Positions 37,761 to 47,767 of a DNA stretch of 64,000 nt are shown piece by piece. The DNA comes from Enterobacter hormaechei subsp. xiangfangensis. Lineage in GTDB: Bacteria; Pseudomonadota; Gammaproteobacteria; Enterobacterales; Enterobacteriaceae. The stretch is from positions 3,658,001 through 3,722,000 of the forward strand of contig NZ_CP017183.1 of assembly GCF_001729785.1 (NCBI RefSeq), read 5' to 3'. The position numbers and the translations under genes were made by a program. Each line of letters begins with the position of its first letter. Positions within the stretch are counted from its first letter, which is position 1. The notes under the pieces are model-generated. The model searched no databases. It saw only the letters and a list, made by a program, of their open reading frames with translations, and had not been told where the DNA came from.

Positions 37761-39104
37761 TCAGTGACGTCCAAATACAGGGCGCTTACGGTCAAATGTC
37801 CAGCCGGGGATAAGGTACTGCATCGGGCCTGCGTCGTTGCGCGCGCCGCCCGGCAGTTTTTTATACGCTTCATGCGCCTTGTGGATCTGATCCCAGTCAA
37901 GCTCCACGCCCAGCCCCGGCGCATCCGGTACGGCAATTGTGCCGTTTTTGATTTCAAGTGGATTTTTGGTCAGGCGCGCTTCGCCTTCCTGCCAGATCCA
38001 GTGCGTATCGATGGCGGTCGGGTTGCCCGGCGCCGCCGCGCCAACGTGGGTAAACATCGCCAGCGAAATGTCGAAATGATTATTGGAGTGGCAGCCCCAG
38101 GTGAGGCCCCAGTCATCGCACAGCTGCGCCACGCGCACCGCGCCGGAAAGGGTCCAGAAGTGCGGGTCCGCCAGCGGTATGTCCACCGCATTCAGCATCA
38201 CCGCATGGCCCATTTCGCGCCAGTTGGTGGCGATCATGTTGGTCGCAACCGGCAGCCCGGTAGCGCGGCGGAATTCGGCCATCACCTCGCGGCCAGAAAA
38301 GCCCTGCTCGGCACCGCACGGATCTTCCGCGTAGGTCAGCACGTCGCCCAGCCCTTTGCACAGCGCGATAGCTTCATCCAGCAGCCAGGCGCCGTTCGGA
38401 TCGACGGTGATGCGTGCCTCCGGGAAGCGTTTTTTCAACGCGCGCACGCTGTCAATCTCCTGCTCGCCCGGCAGAACGCCGCCTTTCAGCTTGAAGTCTT
38501 TAAAGCCGTAGCGATCCTGCGCCGCCTCTGCCAGGCGTACCACCGCCTCGCCAGAGAGCGCCTCCTGATGACGCAGGTGATACCACTCGTGGCTACCCGG
38601 CGAGCGTTCCAGATACGGCAGATCGGTTTTAGTCCGGTCGCCAACGTAGAACAGATAGCCCAGCACCGTGACCGCATCACGCTGTTTGCCTGGCCCCAGC
38701 AGTTCGCAGACCGGCACGTTCAGCGCCTTGCCCAGTAAATCGAGGAGAGCCGCCTCCAGCGCCGCCACCGCGTTAACGCGCAGTTCAAACGTCCAGGCAC
38801 CTTTGCCGAAGGTATCAAAATCCGCCGACTGGTTGCCCTTATGCACCCGCTGAACCACCTTGTTGAGACGGGCGACCTCCTGCCCAACCACCTGCGGGAT
38901 GGCGTCGACCAGCGTCTGGTAAATCACCTCTCCGCCAGGCGCTTCCCCGACGCCGGTGTTCCCTGCGCTGTCGGTCAGCACCACAATGTTGCGGGTGAAC
39001 CAGGCGTTATGCGCGCCACCAATGTTGAGCAGCATGCTGTCCTGCCCCGCCACCGGGATGACCTTCATCTCCGTCACGATCGGGCTTGATTGCGTTGTCA
39101 TCAT
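37761..39104 (-). CDS. gudX: Glucarate dehydratase-related protein GudX
   Basis: A paralog of GudD in the same operon. The active-site elements are conserved ([57 protein letters not shown]), although E. coli GudX is reported as much less active than GudD. The 447 residues include a two-Met start; the first ATG overlaps the gudP stop. Its separate role is unclear; it may assemble with or assist GudD. Confidence 0.94.
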   Translation of the reverse strand: MMTTQSSPIVTEMKVIPVAGQDSMLLNIGGAHNAWFTRNIVVLTDSAGNTGVGEAPGGEVIYQTLVDAIPQVVGQEVARLNKVVQRVHKGNQSADFDTFGKGAWTFELRVNAVAALEAALLDLLGKALNVPVCELLGPGKQRDAVTVLGYLFYVGDRTKTDLPYLERSPGSHEWYHLRHQEALSGEAVVRLAEAAQDRYGFKDFKLKGGVLPGEQEIDSVRALKKRFPEARITVDPNGAWLLDEAIALCKGLGDVLTYAEDPCGAEQGFSGREVMAEFRRATGLPVATNMIATNWREMGHAVMLNAVDIPLADPHFWTLSGAVRVAQLCDDWGLTWGCHSNNHFDISLAMFTHVGAAAPGNPTAIDTHWIWQEGEARLTKNPLEIKNGTIAVPDAPGLGVELDWDQIHKAHEAYKKLPGGARNDAGPMQYLIPGWTFDRKRPVFGRH

Positions 39105-40456
39105 CCGCGCTCCCCAACAGGTTTCAGTTCGATTCGTTTGATGTCACCCACCAGCACCAGGTAACTGAGTACCGCCACCAGCGCATGGACGCCTACATAA
39201 ATCAGCGCACCATTGAAGGAGCCGGTGGTGCCGACGATGTAACCGATAGCGATTGGGGTGACAATGCCGGAAATGTTGCCAAACATGTTGAACAGACCGC
39301 CGCTCAGGCCGCTGATCTCTTTCGGCGCGGTATCTGCCATCACCGCCCAGCCCAGTGCGCCAATGCCTTTACCGAAGAAGGCCATCGCCATAAAGCCGAT
39401 AATCATCCACTCCGCGCTGACGTAGTTACAGAACACCATGGTCATGGAGAGCAGCATGCCGAGCACGATTGGCGTTTTACGCGCAATATTCAGCGAACCG
39501 GTACGACGCATCAACCAGTCGGAGATGACCCCGCCAAGCACCCCACCCACGAAGCCGCAGATGGCCGGCACGGAGGCGACAAACCCCGCCTTCAGAATCG
39601 ACATCCCACGCGCCTGCACCAGGTAAACCGGGAACCAGGTGATGAAGAAGTAGGTTAAGGCGTTAATGCAATACTGGCCGAGATAGATACCGATCATCAT
39701 TCGTGAGCCGACGAGTTGTTTGATCTGCCCCCATTTCTGGCTGAACGGGACCTTAGCTTTCTGGGTTTTCTGATCCATGTTGATCAGCGCCCCGCCTTCA
39801 GCAATGTAGTCCAGCTCTTTCTTGTTCACGCCCGGATGCTGGTTTGGTTCGTGGATCACTTTCAGCCAGATGAAGCTGATGACGATCCCCAGCCCGCCCA
39901 TGAAGAAGAAGACGTGTGACCAGCCCACCTCATGCGTCAGCCAGCCCATGATTGGCGCGAAAATAACCGTCGCAAAGTATTGCGCCGAGTTAAAGATCGC
40001 TACCGCCGTTCCCCTCTCCTGCGCCGGGAACCAGGCGGCCACAATACGGCTGTTGCCAGGGAATGATGGCGCTTCCGCTAAGCCCACCAGGAAGCGGAGG
40101 GTAAAGAGCGCAATGATAATGCCGAAGCCGCTAAAGATATCCACGAAGCCCTGTAACAGGGTAAACATCGACCAGATGAAAATGGACCAGAAATAGACCC
40201 GTTTTGAGCCAAAGCGGTCCAGCAGCCAGCCGCCAGGGATTTGGCCGATTACGTAGGCCCATGAAAATGCGGAGAAAACATACCCCATACCCACCGGATC
40301 AAGTCCGATGTCCTTTGCCATCTCAGAGCCGGCAATGGATAACGTGGCACGGTCGCCGTAGTTGAAAGAGGTGACGATAAACAGCATCACCACTATCCAG
40401 TAGCGGGCGTTGGTGCGCTTCTCAGCGCTGCTCGCCGCGTGGCTTAATGTACTCAT
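39101..40456 (-). CDS. gudP: Glucarate/galactarate transporter GudP (MFS, ACS family)
   Basis: A 12-segment inner-membrane proton symporter for D-glucarate and related acids. It has ACS-family features: [12 protein letters not shown] after segment 1, [17 protein letters not shown] as loop motif A, and [20 protein letters not shown] in segment 4. The 451 residues compare with 450 in E. coli. It heads gudP-gudX-gudD-garK. In E. coli this operon is activated by CdaR in the presence of diacids; no CdaR site was picked out by eye. Confidence 0.94.
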   Translation of the reverse strand: MSTLSHAASSAEKRTNARYWIVVMLFIVTSFNYGDRATLSIAGSEMAKDIGLDPVGMGYVFSAFSWAYVIGQIPGGWLLDRFGSKRVYFWSIFIWSMFTLLQGFVDIFSGFGIIIALFTLRFLVGLAEAPSFPGNSRIVAAWFPAQERGTAVAIFNSAQYFATVIFAPIMGWLTHEVGWSHVFFFMGGLGIVISFIWLKVIHEPNQHPGVNKKELDYIAEGGALINMDQKTQKAKVPFSQKWGQIKQLVGSRMMIGIYLGQYCINALTYFFITWFPVYLVQARGMSILKAGFVASVPAICGFVGGVLGGVISDWLMRRTGSLNIARKTPIVLGMLLSMTMVFCNYVSAEWMIIGFMAMAFFGKGIGALGWAVMADTAPKEISGLSGGLFNMFGNISGIVTPIAIGYIVGTTGSFNGALIYVGVHALVAVLSYLVLVGDIKRIELKPVGERG

Positions 40457-40764
40457 TGTTGCACTCCTGAAACATAGCTTTCGCCTGGTTCATTCTGTAC
40501 AGCACCTGTAGGGTAATCAGAATGAGAGATTTGTGTTTGGTTTTGGTACGGCCAGAAGCCGTTTTATAGTGACGGGAAAAGTATATGAAGGAGTGACCGG
40601 TTCTCTCACCGTGCAGGAACACAACATTGACGGGCGTGGGGAACGTGGTTTGGGGCATAAGCCCAAAGTGGTGGAAGATACTTCACGGAATTAAGGATAG
40701 GGTGCGGCTTCGTTGCCGGGTGGCGGCTTCGCCTTACCCGGCCTGGCGTTCGTTTAGTACAGGG
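40457..40764. promoter_or_regulatory. gudP upstream region with a REP unit
   Basis: A 308-base gap upstream of gudP and downstream of yqcA. A REP-type palindrome GCCGGGT/ACCCGGC with GCGGCTTCGCCTT inside lies at 40715-40742, next to the yqcA end. The rest should hold the gudP promoter and operator; no operator was recognised with confidence and no small gene is seen. Confidence 0.55.
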
Positions 40765-41214
40765 TTAGTTCAGGAGCGTGGCCCAGTGTTCAACCCAGGG
40801 ATTTGACTCGCTTTCTGGCTCAGGGTGTTCACCTGCATCAATCAGCAACATCTCTCCGACGCGCTGAGCGCTCTGTTCCTGCAACAGCGCGTCGAACTGC
40901 TTACCGCCGCCGCAGAAATTGGCGTAAGAGCTATCGCCGAGGGCAATGATGCCATAGTGAACATCTGGCTGATAGCCAAGCTGGTCTTTAATGCCCTGGA
41001 AAAGCGGGACGATGCTGTCCGGTAGATCGCCCTGCCCGGTGGTGGAGGTCACCACCAGGATGTATTTATCTTTATACTTTTCCCAGTCCGCCAGCTCCGG
41101 ATCTTCATAGACCGTTGCTTTATGGCCCTGGTTTACGAGGATTGCTTCCGCTTCCTCCGCCACTAGCAGCGAGTTGCCGTACATTGTCCCGACAAAAATG
41201 CCTACTTCAGCCAT
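40765..41214 (-). CDS. yqcA: Flavodoxin-like protein YqcA
   Basis: A small FMN-binding electron carrier of 149 residues. The flavodoxin phosphate-binding loop [16 protein letters not shown] is at residues 8-23, with [13 protein letters not shown] near 55 and [13 protein letters not shown] near 92. Its physiological partner is not established. It starts 15 bases after the truC stop, in the yqcC-truC-yqcA transcript. Confidence 0.94.
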   Translation of the reverse strand: MAEVGIFVGTMYGNSLLVAEEAEAILVNQGHKATVYEDPELADWEKYKDKYILVVTSTTGQGDLPDSIVPLFQGIKDQLGYQPDVHYGIIALGDSSYANFCGGGKQFDALLQEQSAQRVGEMLLIDAGEHPEPESESNPWVEHWATLLN

Positions 41215-41229
41215 GCTTTGCTCCCGTAA

Positions 41230-42015
41230 TTATTGCGCTTGCTGTTCATCCTGAACGTTGCCTGCGGCAAACTCAACCCTTTCATTTTCGGGGAGTTGTC
41301 CCAGCCAGCCAAACTGTGACAGCGCCTGCATCCAGACCTTGTCCAGCCCCGCGCGAATAGTCAGCGGTTCGCCGGTAAACGGGTGCGTCAGGCGTAGCTC
41401 GCTGGCGTGCAGCATCAGCCGGTTACAGCCAAAGTGCTCGGCCGCGCTGCGGTTCTGGCGCAGATCGCCGTGCTTGCTGTCGCCGATAATGGGGTGGCGC
41501 AGATGTGCAAGGTGACGGCGAAGCTGGTGCTTGCGCCCGGTTTTGGGCAAAAGCTCCACCAGACTGTATCGCGTGGTCGGAAATTTGCTGGTCGCCACCG
41601 GCAGTTCTGTGGTCGCCATACCACGATAGTCGGTCACCGCTGGCTGCGGGCCTTTATCTTCGCGGGCAAATTTATCGGCGATTTTATCCAGTTCCTCCAC
41701 CAGGGGATAATCAAGCGTGGCGGAATCCATCAGCCAGCCACGCACGATGGCGTGGTAGCGTTTCTGGATCTGGTGCTGTTCAAACTGCTGCGCCAGCAGG
41801 CGCCCGGCCTCACTGGAAAGCCCCATCAGCAGAACACCAGAGGTTGGCCGATCGAGACGATGGGCAGTAAAAACGTGCTGACCGATTTGATCGCGCACGG
41901 TTTGCATGACCACCACTTTCTCATCGCGATCGAGCCAGCTACGGTGCACCAGCCAGCCGGACGGTTTATTCACCGCCACTAACCACTCATCCTGATAAAG
42001 GATCTCAAGCGTCAT
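41230..42015 (-). CDS. truC: tRNA pseudouridine(65) synthase TruC
   Basis: Makes pseudouridine at position 65 of tRNA-Ile1 and tRNA-Asp. It is an RluA-type synthase with the catalytic aspartate at Asp55 in AHRLDRPTSGVLLMG. The 261 residues compare with 260 in E. coli; the one-residue difference is at the N-terminus (MTLEILYQDE). The start overlaps the yqcC stop as ATGA. Confidence 0.95.
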   Translation of the reverse strand: MTLEILYQDEWLVAVNKPSGWLVHRSWLDRDEKVVVMQTVRDQIGQHVFTAHRLDRPTSGVLLMGLSSEAGRLLAQQFEQHQIQKRYHAIVRGWLMDSATLDYPLVEELDKIADKFAREDKGPQPAVTDYRGMATTELPVATSKFPTTRYSLVELLPKTGRKHQLRRHLAHLRHPIIGDSKHGDLRQNRSAAEHFGCNRLMLHASELRLTHPFTGEPLTIRAGLDKVWMQALSQFGWLGQLPENERVEFAAGNVQDEQQAQ

Positions 42016-42341
42016 GCATCGTCACCGGCGAAAAGCGCATCCAGCTTCTCCAGCTCCACCAGCATCATGGCACGCGCCGGGTGGGTCGCTTCCAGCGCCA
42101 TTTCGTAATAGGGAGAGACGGCAAAAGACGCGGGCAACGCGTGGCCACCTTCCAGCAGCGCGTGCATACGCGGAATTAAGACCCACTGGAGCCACTCGAA
42201 CGGGTCCAGCGTATCCAGACAAAACGGTTGGGTGCTGGCGAACGCGTCTGGCTGCGGCGCGTTATCCTGCCACAGCTGATGCTGGCGCATAAGGGCTTCG
42301 ATGGCGTGCAACTGCGCACGAACGCTGTCATGATGCGACAT
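42012..42341 (-). CDS. yqcC: YqcC family protein (DUF446)
   Basis: A small conserved protein of unknown function, 109 residues, predicted cytoplasmic and mostly helical. MSHHDSVRAQLHAIEALMRQ at 42341 is the family start. The FEWLQWVLIPRM and SFAVSPYYEMAL segments are the conserved core. The open frame runs further upstream through the csrB terminator but does not match the family there. It precedes truC in one transcript. Confidence 0.92.
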   Translation of the reverse strand: MSHHDSVRAQLHAIEALMRQHQLWQDNAPQPDAFASTQPFCLDTLDPFEWLQWVLIPRMHALLEGGHALPASFAVSPYYEMALEATHPARAMMLVELEKLDALFAGDDA

Positions 42342-42397
42342 ATATACCTCAACTGAAAAACGGAATGGCGCGAAGCATAGCATTGCGGAAGACAGAA

Positions 42398-42762
42398 ATA
42401 AAAAAGGGAGCACTGTAAAAACAGTGCTCCCGGTTCGTTTCGCAGCATTCCAGCTACAATACGTGCTCCCTGCTCATCCGTGACAACTTTTCCTGATGCC
42501 CGAAGGCCTGGTCATCCCTTTACCTTTTGCTTCCTGCTCACATCGTCCTGATGTGTAGGTTTCATCCTGAAACGTCCTGGCCATCCTGACCCACCGACCA
42601 TCCTGACCGGCTCTCGTTCTCCTTCCTGGAGGTGTCCCTTACGCATCCTGCGTGATCCACTTTGCTTCATCCTGAAGCCTTCCTGCGGCGTCATCCTGAC
42701 GTGTCCCTGGTAAGAAACGCCATCATCCTGATGTTCGTTTCTCGTGTCGGCATCCTGTCGAC
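42398..42762 (-). ncRNA. csrB: CsrB regulatory RNA
   Basis: An RNA of about 365 bases that sequesters the global translation regulator CsrA. Read on the minus strand it starts GTCGACAGGATG and holds about 22 GGA motifs, many as CAGGATG or AAGGA in hairpin loops, the hallmark of CsrB. It ends with the intrinsic terminator GGGAGCACTGT/ACAGTGCTCCC followed by TTTTTT (42396-42431), which matches E. coli csrB closely. The position between yqcC and syd is also the E. coli position. Transcription should depend on BarA-UvrY. An open frame of 96 codons across it is spurious. Confidence 0.96.
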
Positions 42763-42935
42763 ACAGATAGAATCCGCTATTCTGCTTCGTCTTACAACCC
42801 ACCTTGTGAGCAATGTAAGCCAGGCGAAACGGGGGATTTCCTTTCAGAAAACCACTAACTTATTGAAAGAGAAGTTAATATTAATCTGAAATTCCTAAGA
42901 CAATGCTAATTGTTTCGGCGATGTCTCACAGCGCG

Positions 42936-42953
42936 TGTAAGAGATCTCTCACA
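42936..42953. promoter_or_regulatory. UvrY binding site upstream of csrB
   Basis: The 18-base near-perfect palindrome TGTAAGAGATCTCTCACA matches the known UvrY (GacA-type) box with arms TGTAAG and CTTACA, with one arm mismatch. It lies about 175 bases upstream of the csrB start, comparable to the distal site in E. coli, just past the syd stop codon. It links barA in this window to csrB. Confidence 0.85.
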
Positions 42954-42972
42954 CGCCCACTAGCATCATGGA

Positions 42973-43518
42973 TTACAGAAGCGGCTCAATTCGGGTAAGG
43001 AAATCCGCAAGTGAAGGCGCGAGAACGTCGCGATTGCGGGTGCCGAGCGTCTCTTTAATGACCTCGCCAGACAGGTTGCAGACAGAAATGACGTCCAGTT
43101 CACTGTCGAGCGTCGCAATAAAGAGAGTCGGAGAGAGCTTAAGCCGTTTTTGCGTGACCAGGTGACCAATGAGGTTTTCCTGAACGCGTTGCAGATCGTC
43201 TTCGCTCCAGGTTTGCAGCAGCGTCAGCGGCTGTCCTGCAAAACATGCAGTCATATCCCCGGCAAACTGCGTGGTATAAAATGCATGAAGCGCAGGTTGT
43301 ATCACAAGGTCCATCGCGCGTTCAACAGCATTTACATTCTGCTCGCCCATGAACGGTTTCGGTTGCCAGATAACGTAATCATCCTGCGAAGCGATAATGC
43401 ACGGTGACGGCACGCCATATAAGTCAGTACTTTGCGGCCACGTCCCCCGCTTTTCATGCCAGGCATCGCAATAGCGGGTCGTGAAGGACGTCAGGGCATT
43501 TGCAGTTTCGATATCCAC
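42973..43518 (-). CDS. syd: SecY-interacting protein Syd
   Basis: A peripheral inner-membrane protein that binds SecY and may check translocon assembly. The 181 residues match E. coli, beginning [20 protein letters not shown]. It is rich in acidic residues, in line with binding to positively charged SecY loops. It is divergent from queF; its stop lies 19 bases from the UvrY box of csrB, so readthrough into csrB is conceivable. Confidence 0.95.
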   Translation of the reverse strand: MDIETANALTSFTTRYCDAWHEKRGTWPQSTDLYGVPSPCIIASQDDYVIWQPKPFMGEQNVNAVERAMDLVIQPALHAFYTTQFAGDMTACFAGQPLTLLQTWSEDDLQRVQENLIGHLVTQKRLKLSPTLFIATLDSELDVISVCNLSGEVIKETLGTRNRDVLAPSLADFLTRIEPLL

Positions 43519-43587
43519 CGATTTCTCTCTTCTTGTAAGACAGGATAAACTCAGCCCATAAGTGTACCTGTAAAGTGGCTATGAAAC

Positions 43588-44430
43588 ATGTCTTACGAAA
43601 ATCATCAGGCGTTAACGGGCTTAACGCTGGGAAAATCGACCGATTACCGCGACACCTACGATGCAAGCCTGTTGCAGGGCGTGCCGCGCAGTCTGAACCG
43701 CGATCCGCTCGGGCTGCACGCTGACGCGCTGCCGTTTGTCGGCGGCGACATCTGGACGCTGTACGAACTCTCCTGGCTGAATGCGCGCGGTCTGCCGCAG
43801 GTGGCCGTGGGCCACGTTGAGCTGGATTACGCCAGCGTAAACCTGGTCGAATCCAAGAGCTTTAAGCTCTATCTCAACAGCTTTAACCAGACCAAATTTA
43901 ACAGCTGGGACGAGGTGCAACAGACGCTTGAACGTGATTTAAGCGCGTGCGCGCAGGGGAACGTAACCGTCTCGTTATACCGTCTGCATGAGCTGGAAGG
44001 TCAGCCCATCGCCCATTTCCACGGCACCTGCATCGACGGTCAGGACATTGAGGTGGAAAGCTATGAATTTAGCAGCGACTACCTGGAAAACGCGGCGGGC
44101 GGAAAAGTGGTCAACGAGACGCTGGTTAGCCATCTGCTGAAATCCAACTGCCTTATCACCTATCAGCCGGACTGGGGCTCGGTACAGATCCAGTACCGCG
44201 GCCCGCAGATTGACCGTGAAAAGCTGCTGCGTTACCTGGTGTCATTCCGTCATCACAACGAATTCCACGAGCAGTGCGTGGAGCGCATCTTCAACGACAT
44301 CCAGCGTTTCTGCCAGCCCGAAAAGTTGAGCGTTTACGCCCGCTACACCCGTCGCGGCGGTCTGGATATCAACCCGTGGCGCACCAATACCGATTTTGTG
44401 CCTGCCACCGGACGACTTGTGCGCCAGTAA
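43588..44430 (+). CDS. queF: NADPH-dependent 7-cyano-7-deazaguanine reductase
   Basis: Reduces the nitrile preQ0 to the amine preQ1 in queuosine synthesis. This is the long, two-domain form (280 residues; 282 in E. coli). The catalytic cysteine is Cys188 in [12 protein letters not shown], with Asp195 in the same motif, and [14 protein letters not shown] follows. Monocistronic and divergent from syd. It completes a trio with queD and queE in this window. Confidence 0.96.
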   Translation: MSYENHQALTGLTLGKSTDYRDTYDASLLQGVPRSLNRDPLGLHADALPFVGGDIWTLYELSWLNARGLPQVAVGHVELDYASVNLVESKSFKLYLNSFNQTKFNSWDEVQQTLERDLSACAQGNVTVSLYRLHELEGQPIAHFHGTCIDGQDIEVESYEFSSDYLENAAGGKVVNETLVSHLLKSNCLITYQPDWGSVQIQYRGPQIDREKLLRYLVSFRHHNEFHEQCVERIFNDIQRFCQPEKLSVYARYTRRGGLDINPWRTNTDFVPATGRLVRQ

Positions 44431-44546
44431 GATAAATATTTTCACAATATGCGGGCGGTATTCCGCCCGAAGTGTTGTGAAACGTCATAAGCCAGGGCTA
44501 TTGTAATCAACAGGGAAAGACGATAATCGTCCCATAAGGAGCTCAC

Positions 44547-45911
44547 TTGATTACACATATTAGCCCGCTTGGCTCTATGGATATGTTGTCGCAACTGGAA
44601 GTGGACATGCTTAAACGCACCGCCAGTAGCGACCTTTATCAACTGTTTCGTAACTGTTCACTTGCCGTACTGAACTCCGGAAGCCTGACCGACAACAGTA
44701 AAGAGCTGCTGTCCCGCTTCGAAAGTTTTGATATCAACGTGCTGCGCCGCGAGCGCGGGGTGAAGCTCGAAGTGATCAACCCGCCGGAAGACGCTTTTGT
44801 CGACGGGCGTATTATTCGCTCACTTCAGGCCAACCTGTTTGCCGTGCTGCGCGACATTCTGTTTGTTAACGGACAGATTAGCAATGCCGGACGTTTCCAG
44901 CATCTTGACCTGGAAAGTTCCGTTCATATCACCAACCTGGTCTTCTCCATTCTGCGTAACGCCCGTGCCCTGCACGTGGGCGAAGCGCCGAACATGGTCG
45001 TCTGCTGGGGCGGTCACTCCATTAACGAAACCGAATACCTGTATGCCCGCCGCGTAGGGACGCAGCTCGGCCTGCGCGAACTGAATATCTGTACCGGTTG
45101 CGGTCCTGGCGCGATGGAAGCGCCGATGAAAGGCGCGGCAGTAGGACACGCACAGCAACGCTATAAAGAAGGCCGTTTTATCGGCATGACCGAGCCATCG
45201 ATCATCGCCGCTGAGCCGCCTAACCCGCTGGTTAACGAACTGATTATTATGCCGGATATCGAAAAACGTCTTGAGGCGTTTGTCCGTATCGCGCACGGCA
45301 TCATCATCTTCCCGGGCGGCGTAGGCACGGCGGAAGAGCTGCTTTATCTGCTGGGGATCCTGATGAACCCGGCTAACAAAGATCAGGTTCTGCCGCTGAT
45401 CCTGACCGGCCCGAAAGAGAGCGCCGACTACTTCCGCGTGCTGGACGAGTTTATCGTGCATACGTTGGGCGAAGATGCGCGCCGTCACTACCGCATTATT
45501 ATTGACGATGCCGCAGAAGTGGCCCGTCAGATGAAAAAAGCGATGCCGCTGGTGAAAGAGAATCGTCGTGATACCGGGGATGCCTACAGTTTTAACTGGT
45601 CCATCCGTATCGCACCGGATCTTCAGATACCCTTCGAGCCGTCGCATGAGAACATGGCGAACCTCAAACTCTATCCGGATCAGCCGGTGGAAGTGCTGGC
45701 TGCCGACCTGCGTCGCGCCTTCTCTGGCATCGTGGCGGGGAACGTGAAAGAGGTAGGGATCCGCGCAATTGAAGAGTTCGGGCCGTATAAGATCCACGGT
45801 GACCCGGAGATGATGCGCCGCATGGATGACATGTTGCAGGGCTTTGTCGCTCAGCACCGCATGAAGCTTCCAGGCTCTGCCTATATTCCGTGTTACGAAA
45901 TCATCAAGTAA
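44547..45911 (+). CDS. ppnN: Pyrimidine/purine nucleotide 5'-monophosphate nucleosidase
   Basis: Cleaves nucleoside monophosphates to base and ribose 5-phosphate. It has a Rossmann lysine-decarboxylase-like (LOG) core with the motif [16 protein letters not shown] near residue 255 and [16 protein letters not shown] near 180, plus N- and C-terminal flanking domains. The 454 residues match E. coli YgdH. E. coli PpnN is bound and activated by (p)ppGpp, the product of RelA in this window. Confidence 0.96.
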   Translation: MITHISPLGSMDMLSQLEVDMLKRTASSDLYQLFRNCSLAVLNSGSLTDNSKELLSRFESFDINVLRRERGVKLEVINPPEDAFVDGRIIRSLQANLFAVLRDILFVNGQISNAGRFQHLDLESSVHITNLVFSILRNARALHVGEAPNMVVCWGGHSINETEYLYARRVGTQLGLRELNICTGCGPGAMEAPMKGAAVGHAQQRYKEGRFIGMTEPSIIAAEPPNPLVNELIIMPDIEKRLEAFVRIAHGIIIFPGGVGTAEELLYLLGILMNPANKDQVLPLILTGPKESADYFRVLDEFIVHTLGEDARRHYRIIIDDAAEVARQMKKAMPLVKENRRDTGDAYSFNWSIRIAPDLQIPFEPSHENMANLKLYPDQPVEVLAADLRRAFSGIVAGNVKEVGIRAIEEFGPYKIHGDPEMMRRMDDMLQGFVAQHRMKLPGSAYIPCYEIIK

Positions 45912-45932
45912 AGCGACATTTCTCTCCTCTCA

Positions 45933-45958
45933 AGCCGGATCGTCATCCGGCTTTTTTA
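45933..45958 (+). terminator. Intrinsic terminator after ppnN
   Basis: Stem AGCCGGAT-cgtc-ATCCGGCT followed by TTTTTT, 22 bases after the ppnN stop. Confidence 0.9.
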
Positions 45959-46415
45959 TTAGTGATGCAATTCATAGCGATCTTCAATGTTATTAACAAA
46001 TCTGACGCCTGCGCAAACGATTACCTCGATTTTGAAACCGTAAATAATCAGCCTTAATCGAAATTACCCGCCAGAAAATCCTAAAATCCCATTTCTTTAC
46101 AGCGAAAGACACCTATCTCGCGGGTCGACCTTTTCGAAAACATGTCGTTAATGGTAGCCTTCGCGCCCGTAAATTCTCTTTGATGTTTTTTTAACAGATA
46201 AATGGTCTAAAGATACCCACATCACAAGTGGATTATTGCATTTGGGATCGCGATCACTGATAGATTCATAACTAGAATGTATCTTTCCGCCCGCCAATAG
46301 TTACGGGCAAAAATTATTAAAAAACCGTCACTGAACGAATTTCATATTACCGTCAGGCACTTTTTCATCGGATTTGACTAAAAACCTGACAATTTGCTTC
46401 CTCCAGGAGATACAG
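45959..46415 (+). promoter_or_regulatory. sdaC upstream region with a candidate CRP site
   Basis: An AT-rich stretch of more than 450 bases without a gene, upstream of the serine operon. A candidate cAMP-CRP site TGGGA-TCGCGA-TCACT (46243-46258) matches the TGTGA-N6-TCACA consensus at 8 of 10 positions. E. coli sdaC is CRP-activated, which fits. A long untranslated leader of sdaC probably lies here. No other element was identified. Confidence 0.45.
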
Positions 46416-47705
46416 ATGGAAACCACTCAAACCAGCACCGTTGCTTCGATTGAATCCCGAAGCGGTTGGCGCAAAACGGATACCATGTGGATGCTTGGCC
46501 TGTACGGCACAGCAATCGGCGCTGGTGTACTGTTCCTTCCTATCAACGCAGGTGTCGGCGGTATGATCCCGCTGATCATCATGGCCCTCATCGCTTTCCC
46601 GATGACCTTCTTTGCACACCGCGGCCTGACCCGCTTCGTGCTGTCCGGTAAAAATCCGGGCGAAGACATCACTGAAGTCGTTGAAGAACACTTCGGCGTC
46701 GGCGCAGGTAAGCTGATTACCCTGCTCTACTTCTTCGCGATTTACCCGATTCTGCTGGTGTACAGCGTTGCTATCACCAACACCGTTGAAAGCTTTATGA
46801 TGCACCAGCTTCAGATGACCCCGCCGCCGCGTGCGATTCTGTCCCTGATCCTGATCGTCGGTATGATGACCATCGTGCGCTTCGGCGAGCAGATGATTGT
46901 GAAAGCGATGAGCGTGCTGGTGTTCCCGTTTGTTGCGGCTCTGATGGTGCTGGCTCTGTACCTGATCCCACAGTGGAACGGCGCTGCGCTGGAAACCCTG
47001 TCTCTGAGCAGCGCATCCACGACCGGCAACGGTCTGCTGCTGACCCTGTGGCTGGCGATCCCGGTGATGGTATTCTCCTTCAACCACTCGCCAATCATCT
47101 CTTCCTTCGCAGTAGCGAAGCGTGAAGAGTACGGCAATGGCGCAGAGAAGAAGTGCTCCAGCATCCTGGCTCGCGCGCACATCATGATGGTACTGACCGT
47201 AATGTTCTTCGTGTTCAGCTGCGTGCTGAGCCTCTCCCCGGCGGATCTGGCGGCGGCGAAAGAGCAGAACATCTCTATTCTGTCTTACCTGGCAAACCAC
47301 TTTAACGCACCGCTGATTGCGTGGATGGCGCCGATCATCGCGATTATCGCCATCACCAAATCCTTCCTGGGCCACTACCTGGGCGCACGTGAAGGCTTCA
47401 ACGGCATGGTGATTAAATCTCTGCGTGGTAAAGGCAAGACCATTGAAATCAACCGTCTGAACAAAATCACTGCACTGTTCATGCTGGTGACCACCTGGGC
47501 GGTAGCCACCCTGAACCCAAGCATTCTGGGCATGATTGAAACCTTGGGCGGCCCGATTATCGCGATGATCCTGTTCCTGATGCCGATGTACGCGATTCAG
47601 AAAGTGCCTGCGATGCGCAAATACAGCGGCCATATCAGCAACGTGTTCGTTGTTGTGATGGGCCTGATTGCCATCTCCGCTATTTTCTACTCGCTGTTCA
47701 GCTAA
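46416..47705 (+). CDS. sdaC: Serine transporter SdaC
   Basis: An inner-membrane L-serine/H+ symporter of the hydroxy/aromatic amino acid permease family, 429 residues with about 11 membrane segments. [10 protein letters not shown] at 46416 is preceded by CAGGAGATACAG, a good ribosome-binding site; a start at 46374 would add 14 unlikely residues. [20 protein letters not shown] is the conserved first segment. With sdaB downstream it imports and deaminates serine. Confidence 0.97.
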   Translation: METTQTSTVASIESRSGWRKTDTMWMLGLYGTAIGAGVLFLPINAGVGGMIPLIIMALIAFPMTFFAHRGLTRFVLSGKNPGEDITEVVEEHFGVGAGKLITLLYFFAIYPILLVYSVAITNTVESFMMHQLQMTPPPRAILSLILIVGMMTIVRFGEQMIVKAMSVLVFPFVAALMVLALYLIPQWNGAALETLSLSSASTTGNGLLLTLWLAIPVMVFSFNHSPIISSFAVAKREEYGNGAEKKCSSILARAHIMMVLTVMFFVFSCVLSLSPADLAAAKEQNISILSYLANHFNAPLIAWMAPIIAIIAITKSFLGHYLGAREGFNGMVIKSLRGKGKTIEINRLNKITALFMLVTTWAVATLNPSILGMIETLGGPIIAMILFLMPMYAIQKVPAMRKYSGHISNVFVVVMGLIAISAIFYSLFS

Positions 47706-47767
47706 TACCTCCTGCGCCGTCTGCGGACGGCGCACTTCTCCCCTCTGACTGAAGCAATGGACGCATC

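Noticed and set aside
42512..42802. An open frame of 96 codons on the minus strand across the yqcC-syd gap
   Set aside because: It is a by-product of the repeated CAGGATG motifs of csrB; there is no ribosome-binding site or protein-like composition.
46365..47735. A 456-codon open frame antisense to sdaC
   Set aside because: His/Gln-rich translation typical of the complement of a membrane protein gene; sdaC is firmly identified.
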